A stretch of 64,000 nucleotides of DNA from Ruminococcus sp. (GTDB taxonomy: Bacteria; Bacillota; Clostridia; Oscillospirales; Ruminococcaceae), in NCBI GenBank assembly GCA_017624895.1, contig JAGAMB010000020.1:1-64000 (forward strand), in the 5' to 3' direction. A model generated the notes under the pieces. It was not told the DNA's origin, did not search any database, and saw only the letters and a program-made list of their open reading frames with translations. Below, in pieces: positions 42,557 through 51,174 of this stretch. Numbering within the stretch: the first letter of the stretch is position 1; each line of letters starts with the position of its first letter. Both the position numbers and the translations under genes were made by a program.

Positions 42557-43831
42557 ATGAGTGACAGAGAAATAATCACAAGCAAACGCACAGGTGACAG
42601 CTGTATTCATGTGAAGCATAAAAGCGGACTTGATGTGTATATCCGTGAAATGGCAGGCTTCAGCTCCGTTTATGCCCTTTTTGGTACAAAATACGGTTCA
42701 GTAAATACGACCTTCAAGCTTGCCGCAGATGAGGAGTATACTGAAGTTCCAAATGGTATAGCCCATTTTTTAGAGCATAAGCTCTTTGAAAACGAGGATT
42801 GCGGAGTTTTCGAGCTTTTTGCGAAAACAGGCGCACAATGCAACGCATACACCTCATTTGACAAGACCTGCTATCTTTTTTCCTGCACAAAGGATTATAC
42901 GGAAAATCTCCGTATACTTCTTGATTTTGTCCAGAAGCCGTATTTCACAAAGGAAAATGTGGATAAGGAACAAGGCATTATCGGGCAGGAGATACGTATG
43001 ACAAATGATAATCCTGAATGGCGAGTGCTTTTCAATATGCTCCGCGGTATGTATCACAGTCACCCTGTACAGATAGATATTGCAGGAACAGAGGATAGCA
43101 TTGCTCAGATAGACGCTGATTTGCTCTACAAGTGCTATGACACGTTCTATAATCTCAACAATATGACGCTTTCAATTGCGGGGAATATCAAGGCTGACGA
43201 AGTTCTTGCGATATGTGATGAAATGCTTCGTCCCTGTGAGGATAAGGGGCTTGAAACAGTATTCCCTGACGAGCCTGATGATATTGTTCAGGCGGAAATA
43301 CGTGAAAAGCAGTCTGTAGGCGCTTCAATATTCCAGTTTGGTTATAAGTGCCTGCCTTGCAAGGAGGATTTCCTCAGAAAAGAAATGACAGCTTCTCTTG
43401 CGGTGTCCTATCTCACAGACGCTTCTTCAGAGATGTACAACAGACTTTTGTCTGATGGAATTATCAACGCAAGCTTCGGCGGAGAAGTTTTTGCAGGCGA
43501 TGGCTTTTTCACAGTAATATTCAGCGGTGAATCTGAATATCCGGAAACAGTTAAAGAAGCTTTGATAACCGAAATAAAGCGTATTACCGATGAGGGTATC
43601 AATGAGAAGATTTTCAACAGAATAAAAAAAGCAACATATGGTGATCTCGTTCGTCAGTTATGCAATGTCACCGCTGCAGCGTCAGTTATGATAAATACTC
43701 ATATGGCAGGCTGTAAGCCCTTTGACGTTGTGGATATCGTTTCGGAGCTTACTGCTGAGGATGCTCTCAGCTTCATAAGAAACGAGCTTCTTCCCGAAAA
43801 AACAGTATTATCTGTAATCGAAAAAATATGA
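42557..43831 (+). CDS. yfmH: YfmH: M16 peptidase, EF-P modification-associated
   Basis: 424 aa. It carries the inverted zinc motif HFLEHKLFE (HxxEH) followed by the distal Glu region, with ALFGTKYGSVNTTF and AKTGAQCNAYTSFDKTCYLF typical of M16. It pairs with YfmF as active and inactive halves. Start and stop abut neighbouring genes (yfmF directly before, lgt 19 bp after), so all three are probably one transcript. Confidence 0.93.
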   Translation: MSDREIITSKRTGDSCIHVKHKSGLDVYIREMAGFSSVYALFGTKYGSVNTTFKLAADEEYTEVPNGIAHFLEHKLFENEDCGVFELFAKTGAQCNAYTSFDKTCYLFSCTKDYTENLRILLDFVQKPYFTKENVDKEQGIIGQEIRMTNDNPEWRVLFNMLRGMYHSHPVQIDIAGTEDSIAQIDADLLYKCYDTFYNLNNMTLSIAGNIKADEVLAICDEMLRPCEDKGLETVFPDEPDDIVQAEIREKQSVGASIFQFGYKCLPCKEDFLRKEMTASLAVSYLTDASSEMYNRLLSDGIINASFGGEVFAGDGFFTVIFSGESEYPETVKEALITEIKRITDEGINEKIFNRIKKATYGDLVRQLCNVTAAASVMINTHMAGCKPFDVVDIVSELTAEDALSFIRNELLPEKTVLSVIEKI

Positions 43832-43850
43832 GAAGAAAGGACGTTGAAAA

Positions 43851-44960
43851 ATGATATTATCACAGATGATCTCTGAATACAATCAAATCGAGTTCCCGAA
43901 ACTGGGCTGGGAATTTGAAATTGATCCTACAGCTTTCACAATCGGCGGAATTGAAATACAATGGTATGGCATATTCATTGCATTAGGGCTTGCTCTTGCG
44001 GTATTGTACTGCTTCCCGAAAATGAAACGTTTCGGTATTGACTCCGACCGCGCTATTGACGCTGTTCTCGGAGGAGTGATCGGCGGAATTATCGGTGCAA
44101 GACTTTATTATGTAATTTTCAACTTGGACGATTATAAAAAAGAAAGCATTAAGGATACCTTTTTAGCTGTTATCAATACGCGTAATGGCGGACTTGGAAT
44201 ATACGGCGGCATTATAGGCGCATTAATTCTGGGACTTATAATATGCAGGATCAAGAAGATCAAGATACTCCCAATGCTTGATGTAACTGTTCTGGGATTT
44301 CTTATTGGTCAGGGTATCGGACGCTGGGGCAACTTCGTAAATCAGGAAGCATTCGGAACAAATACCGATTTCTTCCTTGGTATGACAGGCGGAAGAATAC
44401 AGCAGGTTATAAACACCGAAATGCAGGTAGGTGGCTCTATGTACGAAAACGGGCTTGAAATGGTGTGGAGCGATCCTGTTCACCCCTGTTTCCTTTATGA
44501 ATCGTTGTGGTGTCTGCTGGGATTTGTGCTTCTTTCATTCTGGTCAAAGAGAAGAAAATATGACGGACAGATACTTCTTATGTATATGGCGTGGTACGGT
44601 CTGGAGCGCGCCTTTGTTGAGGGACTTCGCACAGACAGCCTTATGATAGGCAGTATACGCGTTTCACAGGCGCTTTCAATTGTTATTTTCGCTGTTTCGG
44701 TTATACTTCAGATAGTAATTGGCTTCAGAGTCAAGCGTGATCCAGAAAGCTTTGTTCTTTATGCTTCAACAGAGGAATCACGTATGCTTATTGAGGAAAC
44801 AAGACGAAAGGGTATGAAGGGTATGGACGTTCTCGGCGATGACGATGATGATGAGATCGGCATACTTGATGATGACGATGATGAGGATGATTCGGATGAC
44901 GAAGGAACTGACGACGATTCGGATGATTCCGACAGCGATTCTGATTCAGATGATGATTAA
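43851..44960 (+). CDS. lgt: Prolipoprotein diacylglyceryl transferase with Asp/Ser-rich tail
   Basis: 369 aa. It transfers diacylglycerol from phosphatidylglycerol to lipobox cysteines. Seven membrane helices; signatures are [32 protein letters not shown] and the Lgt block [17 protein letters not shown] (catalytic Arg/Asn/Glu region). The last 70 residues extend the normal length. They contain runs of Asp broken by Glu and Ser ([19 protein letters not shown], then a Ser-Asp repeat), a highly acidic cytoplasmic tail of unknown use. The lipoprotein at 3861 is a potential substrate. Confidence 0.95.
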   Translation: MILSQMISEYNQIEFPKLGWEFEIDPTAFTIGGIEIQWYGIFIALGLALAVLYCFPKMKRFGIDSDRAIDAVLGGVIGGIIGARLYYVIFNLDDYKKESIKDTFLAVINTRNGGLGIYGGIIGALILGLIICRIKKIKILPMLDVTVLGFLIGQGIGRWGNFVNQEAFGTNTDFFLGMTGGRIQQVINTEMQVGGSMYENGLEMVWSDPVHPCFLYESLWCLLGFVLLSFWSKRRKYDGQILLMYMAWYGLERAFVEGLRTDSLMIGSIRVSQALSIVIFAVSVILQIVIGFRVKRDPESFVLYASTEESRMLIEETRRKGMKGMDVLGDDDDDEIGILDDDDDEDDSDDEGTDDDSDDSDSDSDSDDD

Positions 44961-45001
44961 TAAGCAAATTCAAGATAAAATATCAAGGAGGAAAATTTAA
45001 A

Positions 45002-45859
45002 ATGGCAAATATTATTGATGGAAAGGCTGTATCAGCAGCAGTAAAGCAGGAGGTAGCAGACGAGGCTGCAAGACTCAAAGACGAAAAGGGACTTAAAGTA
45101 GGACTTGCAGTTGTTATTGTAGGCAACGACTCTGCTTCAAGAGTTTATGTAAACAACAAGAAAAAAGCTTGCGAGGCAGTAGGCTTCCAGTCATTCGAGT
45201 ATGCACTTGATGAAAATACAACACAGGAGCAGCTTCTTGACCTTGTTAATGTACTTAACCGTGACGACAGAGTAAACGGTATACTTGTTCAGCTTCCGCT
45301 TCCGAAGCATATTGATGAAAAGGCTGTTATCAATGCAATTTCCCCTGAAAAAGATGTTGACGCGTTCCATCCCGAAAACGTTGGCAAGATTATGATAGGC
45401 GAATATTCATTCCTGCCATGTACACCTGCCGGTGTTATGCGCCTTATCGAAAGCACAGGCGTGGATATCTCCGGCAAGAAATGTGTAGTTGTGGGACGTT
45501 CAAACATCGTTGGCAAGCCACAGGCAATGCTTCTTTTACAGAAGAACGGCACAGTTACAATCTGCCACTCCAGAACACAGAACCTCAAAGAGGAGTGCAG
45601 AGCCGCTGATATTCTTGTTGTGGCTATCGGCAAGGCTAAGTTCGTTACAGGAGATATGATTAAGGAGGGCGCTGTTGTAATTGATGTTGGTATGGACAGA
45701 GATGAAAACGGCAAGCTTTGCGGAGATGTTGATTTTGAGTCAGCTGAGAAGGTTGCAGGATATATAACACCTGTTCCCGGCGGTGTAGGACCTATGACAA
45801 TTGCTATGCTTATGAAGAATACACTTACTGCTGCAAAACAGCAGGCAGGACTTGAATAA
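45002..45859 (+). CDS. folD: Bifunctional methylenetetrahydrofolate dehydrogenase/cyclohydrolase
   Basis: 285 aa. One-carbon metabolism between methylene-, methenyl- and formyl-THF. Signatures are [19 protein letters not shown] (catalytic Lys in the YVxxK region), [16 protein letters not shown] and the nucleotide-binding [16 protein letters not shown], then [23 protein letters not shown] precedes the ATG. It is 41 bp after lgt and ends in a terminator. Confidence 0.97.
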   Translation: MANIIDGKAVSAAVKQEVADEAARLKDEKGLKVGLAVVIVGNDSASRVYVNNKKKACEAVGFQSFEYALDENTTQEQLLDLVNVLNRDDRVNGILVQLPLPKHIDEKAVINAISPEKDVDAFHPENVGKIMIGEYSFLPCTPAGVMRLIESTGVDISGKKCVVVGRSNIVGKPQAMLLLQKNGTVTICHSRTQNLKEECRAADILVVAIGKAKFVTGDMIKEGAVVIDVGMDRDENGKLCGDVDFESAEKVAGYITPVPGGVGPMTIAMLMKNTLTAAKQQAGLE

Positions 45860-45875
45860 TATAGTTGTTTTTGTT

Positions 45876-45904
45876 CGGGCGGATAATATCCGCCCGACTT
45901 TTTT
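45876..45904 (+). terminator. Terminator after folD built from a GGCGGATAATATCCGCC repeat
   Basis: CGGGCGGATAATATCCGCCCG followed by ACTTTTTTC. A perfect copy of the small palindromic repeat is used as terminator stem. Confidence 0.85.
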
Positions 45905-45919
45905 CAGAGGAATATAAAA

Positions 45920-46142
45920 AGGGCAACCATTGGTCGCCCTGAGATTGTTGAAAAACCTGAATTTCGTACCGAAATTGCTGGCGGATAATATCCGCCCCTA
46001 CTCAGATTTATGATATATAGCCATTTTGTAGGGACACGGCGAGCCGTGTCCGATATAAAATATGCCTTTTTCTACACGCTGAACGGTAGGAATTTAGCTG
46101 CCATTTAAAAAAAGCTAAAGGCTAACAGCTGACAGCTAAAGG
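45920..46142. repeat. Cluster of small palindromic repeats
   Basis: No gene between folD and the ABC permease. The segment holds AGGGCAACCATTGGTCGCCC (45920-45939), GGCGGATAATATCCGCC with CCTAC (45980-46002), GTAGGGACACGGC then GCCGTGTCCG (46028-46052), and a tandem-like AGCTAAAGGCTAACAGCTGA unit repeated at 46113-46142. These are likely dispersed REP-type elements. Confidence 0.6.
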
Positions 46143-46164
46143 CTTTTCAAATAATTACGCATTA

Positions 46165-46797
46165 TTATAAATCTCTTTTCTCATAAATCTTCACGGAAGC
46201 AAACCATGAGAGAGCAAAAAGAACAACAGCAACAGCAAGGAGAATTAATGGCAGAATATTGGAATACTCAGAGAATTTTGCAAGAGCTTTTGTTGTGAAA
46301 TTAGATGATGCACAAACTCCCAATAAACCGCCCATAACACAGCTTACAAGAATCATAACCATTCTGCTATGTTCAGCATTGAATTTGAATGCTATAGGAA
46401 GAAGGAACAAAGGATAAACAAGACCGATAACCAACGATGTGACAGTATAAACAACAAAAAGTTCAGCTGAAATTTCGGCTTTACCGGCAGCCACTGCAAT
46501 GGCAAGAGTAACATCCGTCAGCACAGTTGAGAAAAGGGCGGATATTAACATAGCAACATATTTTGATGAAACGATAGTTTTTCTTCCATAGGGCATAGCA
46601 ATGGAGTATGCCTGCCATTTTGACTGTTCGTCATAGTTGAGATGACCGAACAGGAACATTCCGTAGAATGCGGACGCCATAGGAAGTACACCGAAGTTTC
46701 CTGAAAGACCGTAGCCGCAGAACATAATAATAAACATAGTGAGTGTGATATAACGCTGTCTGATCATTAACAATTCCTTTAATAACAAAGCTTTCAT
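46165..46797 (-). CDS. ABC-2-type transporter permease
   Basis: 210 aa with six membrane helices. Its start MKALLLKELLMIRQRYITL and GMFLFGHLNYDEQSKWQAYS and YAMPYGRKTIVSSKY are typical of the ABC2_membrane_5 group linked to YtrA-regulated exporters. The partner ATPase gene ends 1 bp before it. The substrate is unknown; such systems often respond to cell-wall antibiotics or bacteriocins. Confidence 0.92.
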   Translation of the reverse strand: MKALLLKELLMIRQRYITLTMFIIMFCGYGLSGNFGVLPMASAFYGMFLFGHLNYDEQSKWQAYSIAMPYGRKTIVSSKYVAMLISALFSTVLTDVTLAIAVAAGKAEISAELFVVYTVTSLVIGLVYPLFLLPIAFKFNAEHSRMVMILVSCVMGGLLGVCASSNFTTKALAKFSEYSNILPLILLAVAVVLFALSWFASVKIYEKRDL

Positions 46798-47631
46798 TTA
46801 TTTGTCCTCCTTAACCATAAATAAGAATAATTCTTCAATTGTAATTGGGTGTGTATCGAATGTGTGGGGTATCTTATCTCTGTCCGCAATAGCCTCAACG
46901 CCGAATTTATTGGATTTTTTGCCGATAATAGCGGATTTATCAAGCTCTCTGAGCATATCCTCTGTTGTATTGATAAAGCAGAACTGCTCTAAAAGTCTGT
47001 CTTTTTCCTCAATGAGAATAAGCTTTCCATTGTGGAGAAAAGCGATATAGTCGCAGATTTTTTCAAGGTCGCTGACAATATGTGAGGAAATGAGGATTGA
47101 ATGGCTCTCATCTCTTGTGAAATCGTTGAGGATTTCCACGATTTCGTCACGTACAACAGGATCAAGTCCGCTTGTAGGCTCATCGAGAATGAGCAGCTTT
47201 GCATCGTGAGAAAGGGCAATAGCAATACCCATTTTCATTTTCATACCCTTTGAAAAGGTCTTGAATGCTTTCTTTTCGGGGAGTCTGAATTTTGTCATAT
47301 AGTCGGAAAATGTCTTTTCGTTCCAGTTGGTAAAGCTGTGTTTCATTATAGCATTGATATCTTTTATAGTAAAACTTTCGGGGATTCCCACTTCATCGAG
47401 AACAACACCGATGTCGTTTTTCTGGACAGCAGAGCGTTCCTCTCCGAATATTCTGATATCACCGCCGTCAGGGTGGACGATATCGAGGATCATTTTTATA
47501 GTAGTGGATTTACCTGCACCGTTTTCACCGATAAGTCCCATAATACAGCCCTGGGGCAGATTTAGTGAAACATTATCAAGTGTGAAACCTTTGTAGCTTT
47601 TTGTAAGATTTTTGATTTCAATAGCATTCAT
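46798..47631 (-). CDS. ABC transporter ATP-binding protein
   Basis: 277 aa. Walker A GLIGENGAGKST, signature FSKGMKMKMGIAIAL, Walker B LLILDEPTSGLDP and the switch His in SSHIVSDLE. It is of the EcsA/YtrB type. It lies between the YtrA-like regulator (11 bp upstream) and the permease, forming a three-gene operon on the minus strand. Confidence 0.96.
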   Translation of the reverse strand: MNAIEIKNLTKSYKGFTLDNVSLNLPQGCIMGLIGENGAGKSTTIKMILDIVHPDGGDIRIFGEERSAVQKNDIGVVLDEVGIPESFTIKDINAIMKHSFTNWNEKTFSDYMTKFRLPEKKAFKTFSKGMKMKMGIAIALSHDAKLLILDEPTSGLDPVVRDEIVEILNDFTRDESHSILISSHIVSDLEKICDYIAFLHNGKLILIEEKDRLLEQFCFINTTEDMLRELDKSAIIGKKSNKFGVEAIADRDKIPHTFDTHPITIEELFLFMVKEDK

Positions 47632-47642
47632 AATTTTATCTC

Positions 47643-48008
47643 CTATTCATTATATTTTATCATATCAACAATATCATCTGTAGACAGATTGCAGGAAGCT
47701 GCCAGCTGTTTTATCTGTTCAATTAACTCCTCAATTTTTTTCAGATTTTCTTCACGGAGAATTTCTGTATTTTTCGGAGCAACGAAGCATCCCTTAGCTG
47801 GCAGGGTATAGATGAAGCCCTCACGTTCCAGTTCGTCATAAGCGCGTTTCGTAGTCACCACGCTTATTCGCATATCCTTAGCAAGACTTCGGATAGATGG
47901 CAGCGGATCATTTTCCTTTAGCTCACCGCTGATTATCAGATTTTTGACTTGCTTGTATATTTGGTCGTAAATCGGAGTGCCGCTTCTGTTATCTATAAAG
48001 ATGTTCAC
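47643..48008 (-). CDS. GntR-family regulator, YtrA subfamily
   Basis: 121 aa. A winged helix-turn-helix (PIYDQIYKQVKNLIISGELK, then LPSIRSLAKDMRISVVTTKR, then LEREGFIYTLPAKGCFV) and only a short C-terminal helical tail, as in YtrA-type repressors of ABC exporters. It is first in the operon with the transporter and has a palindrome over its own promoter, so it is probably autoregulated. The ribosome site is AGAGAGGTG. Confidence 0.94.
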   Translation of the reverse strand: MNIFIDNRSGTPIYDQIYKQVKNLIISGELKENDPLPSIRSLAKDMRISVVTTKRAYDELEREGFIYTLPAKGCFVAPKNTEILREENLKKIEELIEQIKQLAASCNLSTDDIVDMIKYNE

Positions 48009-48023
48009 TGTATCACCTCTCTT

Positions 48024-48041
48024 TACTGTATATATACAGTA
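48024..48041. promoter_or_regulatory. Probable YtrA operator
   Basis: Perfect palindrome TACTGTATATATACAGTA that overlaps the downstream edge of the -10 box of the regulator-transporter operon. The position suits repression by the GntR protein encoded next to it. Confidence 0.7.
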
Positions 48042-48066
48042 TACACAGTTATCACAGAAAAGTCAA
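48038..48066 (-). promoter_or_regulatory. Promoter of the YtrA-ABC operon
   Basis: On the minus strand TTGACT (48061-48066), a 17-bp spacer, then TATACT (48038-48043). Confidence 0.8.
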
Positions 48067-48408
48067 CACCTTTTTGTTATCACAAACTAACAAAAGCTTT
48101 GAACTTCAACAAGGATTTATATAGGAGCTTTCTTTGTGCTGCGTATTTTTACAGCAATGTTTTATGTGGGAGAAATACGAAAATACCGCATACAGCTTGT
48201 GTTAAAGGTGTACGGATTACAAAAGGCAGCTGTACAGAATATAATCGGCAGACCGTATTTTTCACTTTTCTTTCATATATGTGAAAAAAACATCACAAAT
48301 CATTTTTCTTATTTTTACAATCACGGCATTTTCATTTCACAAAAGTCCTTTATACTATAATCATCAAAGGAAAACAACATAAATCCGAAGAAAGGAAACG
48401 TGATTATA
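48067..48408. other. Intergenic region upstream of the HtrA gene
   Basis: About 340 AT-rich bases between divergent genes. A TATAAT (48356-48361) lies 48 bp before the HtrA ATG, but no good -35 box is spaced to it. TTTCATATATGTGAAA at about 48270 is a near-palindrome that may be a regulator site. Short frames here are not convincing genes. Confidence 0.4.
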
Positions 48409-49731
48409 ATGAATGAATACAATTTTAATATTGAAGAAATGGGCGGAGATTATTACTCAGATGAGAACCCCTCCCCAAAAAAGCCAAAGAAGCATACAGC
48501 TCTTAAAATTGCCGCATCTCTTATGGCAATGACTCTTGTTTCAGCCGGCTCTATCGGCATATACCGTTCAGTTACAGAGGGAAAGCCTGTGGATTCCTCC
48601 ACAGAGGTTTCTCAGACTGTTGAGGAAAAAGAACCCACAACTATTGAAAATATGAATATGCTCCACATTGAGGAGAACAACAGCACAGTCCTCACAACAG
48701 AAGAAATTGTAAAAAAAGTAATGCCTTCTGTTGTTGGTGTTAAGTCGGAGTTTGAAATGCAGCAGCAGAACAATAACAGCTTCGGCAATGGATTTGGCGG
48801 ATTTGGCGATATTTTCGGCTACGGCTTTGATTTCGGCAACAGCGGACAGACACAACAGCAAAATCCAATTGGCACAGGAACAGGAGTTATTATCTCTGAG
48901 GACGGCTATATCGTGACAAATGCACACGTAATTTATGACAGCCAGAGTGGTCTTGGTTTAGCTGTTGGGATTGAGGTGCTTGTAGGTGATGATACTTATA
49001 CAGCGGAGGTTATAGGCTACGATGTTGACTGTGACCTTGCGGTGCTGAAAATTGACGCAGAGGGATTGACTGCCGCTGAGTTCGGAAACAGCGATGACCT
49101 TAATCTTGGTGAAGATGTAACGGCTATCGGAAATCCCCTTGGACTTGACCTTATGAATACAGTAACAAAGGGTATTGTATCGGGACTTAACAGAAATGTC
49201 ACCATAAACGATAAGTCGATGAGCCTTATTCAGACGGATACAGCAATAAATGAGGGAAATTCAGGCGGTCCGCTTATTAACAAGTACGGTCAGGTCATTG
49301 GCATAAATTCTTCAAAAATGTCAAGCAGCGGCTTTGGTTCGGCTTCAATTGAGGGTATCTGCTTTGCAATTCCTTCAAATAAGGTGTCTGATGTTGTGGA
49401 GGATTTCATAACATACGGCTATGTAAAGGGCAAGCCACAGCTTGGTATAAGCTGCCGTGACGTTACTGAGGAAATTTCTCAGATGTACGATATGCCTCTT
49501 GGCGTGTACGTTGTCGAGGTAACAGAGGGTAGTGCTGCTGAAAAGGCAGGACTGAAAAAGAGTGATATAATCACAGCTGTTGACGGTGAAAATGTTAAGA
49601 CAGCGGCAGAGCTTACGGCACAAAAAAATCTCCATAGCGCAGGAGATGAAATCGAACTGACATTTATGAGAAACGGCGAGGAGATGACAACAACCCTCAC
49701 CCTTGATGAAACAGCAGCACCCGTGGAATAA
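48409..49731 (+). CDS. HtrA/DegP-like trypsin-fold serine protease with PDZ domain
   Basis: 440 aa, membrane-anchored and outward-facing. A cytoplasmic N-tail of about 40 residues, one anchor helix (KIAASLMAMTLVSAGSIGI), a Gly/Asn/Gln-rich insert, then the protease. The triad is His in IVTNAHVIYDS, Asp in DVDCDLAVLKI and Ser in NEGNSGGPLIN. One PDZ domain ends the protein (LGVYVVEVTEGSAAEKAGLK). ATG 48409 is chosen; a GTG three codons earlier is only 3 nt from AAAGGA. It is a quality-control protease for exported proteins. Confidence 0.95.
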   Translation: MNEYNFNIEEMGGDYYSDENPSPKKPKKHTALKIAASLMAMTLVSAGSIGIYRSVTEGKPVDSSTEVSQTVEEKEPTTIENMNMLHIEENNSTVLTTEEIVKKVMPSVVGVKSEFEMQQQNNNSFGNGFGGFGDIFGYGFDFGNSGQTQQQNPIGTGTGVIISEDGYIVTNAHVIYDSQSGLGLAVGIEVLVGDDTYTAEVIGYDVDCDLAVLKIDAEGLTAAEFGNSDDLNLGEDVTAIGNPLGLDLMNTVTKGIVSGLNRNVTINDKSMSLIQTDTAINEGNSGGPLINKYGQVIGINSSKMSSSGFGSASIEGICFAIPSNKVSDVVEDFITYGYVKGKPQLGISCRDVTEEISQMYDMPLGVYVVEVTEGSAAEKAGLKKSDIITAVDGENVKTAAELTAQKNLHSAGDEIELTFMRNGEEMTTTLTLDETAAPVE

Positions 49732-49739
49732 TTATAAAA

Positions 49740-49772
49740 CTGAGGGTACCGATGATTATTCGGTACCCTCAG
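49740..49772. terminator. Bidirectional palindromic terminator
   Basis: CTGAGGGTACCGA/TCGGTACCCTCAG, a 13-bp perfect stem between convergent genes. T-rich tails are weak. Confidence 0.65.
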
Positions 49773-49804
49773 TCTGTATTAGCAAGTACATACAGGAATA
49801 TGCC

Positions 49805-50650
49805 TTACTTGAAATATTCTCTTATAATATCTCTTATGTCACTTTCGCGGCATTTTATTGCTTCAAGCTGAATTATCAGCTCCCTTTCCCTTGCAAGGCA
49901 TTGCTCTGCTGTCTTGTTGGGGAAATTTTTTGTGCCGCCGCTGTAACGTTCCGCAAGCTCCGAAATTATCAGCACAATTCCGCTGTAAAGGGAGCCGATC
50001 TCCTCCATGGTAAGAAGTCCGCATATCCCTTCCGCAAAGCCTTTGGTGGCATCACAGACAGCAGACAGGCTGAATCCTTTCGAGGTAACAGAGCGTATCA
50101 TATCGCCGTAATCAGCGCAGATATATCCCTGCATAGCGGTATCGAAGTCAATGACCGTCAGTTTTTCGCCGAAGATTATGTTATCAGCCTTTGTGTCGCC
50201 GTGGATATTCCGCACAGGGAGGGATAAATTCCGGAAATTGTGGAGTTTCAGAGTATTTTTCAGCGTTATACCGTGGTTGTTGACAATTTTCAGAAATCGT
50301 CCCACAGCAAAGCCGTGACGATACGGCGTATATTCGCCGTTCCCTTCGCTATACTCGTAGATCCTCCATATTTTGCCCATATGCTCAATATAATTCCTGC
50401 CGTCACAGCAAATATAATGGGGAATAAAAACCTTATCATCAGGGAATTTCTCAAATGCCCCTTCAATAACTGATATATTTTCCGCAATTATTTCGGGATT
50501 TCTGAATATATCGCGGTTTAGCGACTGCAAAATATATTTTCTGCCGTCACATTTACACAGATATGTCTTGTTTATGTGACCTGTAGAAAGCTCCGATATT
50601 TTATCAGGGTGGGGCAATCCGAAAAGCACAGGGATAAGATGTATATCCAT
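49805..50650 (-). CDS. APH/ChoK-fold phosphotransferase (sugar- or choline-kinase-like)
   Basis: 281 aa. ATP-binding lobe GHINKTYLCKCDGRKYILQ; catalytic loop NIHGDTKADNIIF (H-G-D-x-K-x-x-N) and metal motif VIDFDTAMQG (D-F-D). This pattern is close to N-acetylhexosamine kinase-like and choline-kinase-like enzymes that salvage small molecules, rather than to true aminoglycoside resistance kinases. The substrate is undetermined. It lies 33 bp downstream of a small zinc-ribbon membrane gene on the opposite side of the HtrA terminator. Confidence 0.88.
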   Translation of the reverse strand: MDIHLIPVLFGLPHPDKISELSTGHINKTYLCKCDGRKYILQSLNRDIFRNPEIIAENISVIEGAFEKFPDDKVFIPHYICCDGRNYIEHMGKIWRIYEYSEGNGEYTPYRHGFAVGRFLKIVNNHGITLKNTLKLHNFRNLSLPVRNIHGDTKADNIIFGEKLTVIDFDTAMQGYICADYGDMIRSVTSKGFSLSAVCDATKGFAEGICGLLTMEEIGSLYSGIVLIISELAERYSGGTKNFPNKTAEQCLARERELIIQLEAIKCRESDIRDIIREYFK

Positions 50651-50683
50651 TTTTTCACCTCATAAAGGCTGAACTATTGCCTT

Positions 50684-51163
50684 TTACAGATATTTTTCGG
50701 GAATATTGTACCCAAGCTCGCGCAGCTGATGTGCATAGGCTTTATCCATAAGCCGCTGTTCAGATTCGTTTCTTTTTTTGTCAAGACTTTTCATCTTAGC
50801 GCCTGTTTTTACGCGGATAGCGTCTACAATGCCGTAAATTATTAAAATCACGCTCATAACAGAAACAATTACCATTCTTGGATAGTATTCACCTCTGGAA
50901 AAGAGTGTGAATAATGTAAAACCTACTGAGATAATCAAGCCAGCCGCACCAAACAGAGCGACTTTCAAACCTGTTGAAGCAGATAAGTCACGGGGTGCAG
51001 GTTCTTCCACAGCAAGCTCAATAAATCTGCTGTCAAGATATTGCTGATTGCAGTTTCTGCAAGTTCTGATAGGTGTGCCGTAGTCACGGGCAGCAGAGCT
51101 GTAGCCGCTTATAGCTTTTTCACAGTGCGGACATTTTCCGCTTGTTGGCAGTATCTGTACCAT
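50684..51163 (-). CDS. Zinc-ribbon membrane protein of unknown function
   Basis: 159 aa. Two CxxC knuckles at the N-terminus (CPHCEKAI and CRNCNQQY, about residues 11-40) form a likely zinc ribbon. Two membrane helices follow (VALFGAAGLIISVGFTLFTLF and MVIVSVMSVILIIYGIVDAI), then a basic, Gln-rich helical tail. No family is recognised. It is 11 bp downstream of the PFL gene on the same strand. Confidence 0.75.
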   Translation of the reverse strand: MVQILPTSGKCPHCEKAISGYSSAARDYGTPIRTCRNCNQQYLDSRFIELAVEEPAPRDLSASTGLKVALFGAAGLIISVGFTLFTLFSRGEYYPRMVIVSVMSVILIIYGIVDAIRVKTGAKMKSLDKKRNESEQRLMDKAYAHQLRELGYNIPEKYL

Positions 51164-51174
51164 ATAATGTTACC

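Noticed and set aside
45876..46142. Possible CRISPR array in the palindrome cluster
   Set aside because: Repeats are unequal, differ in sequence and spacing, and no regular spacer length or cas genes are present.
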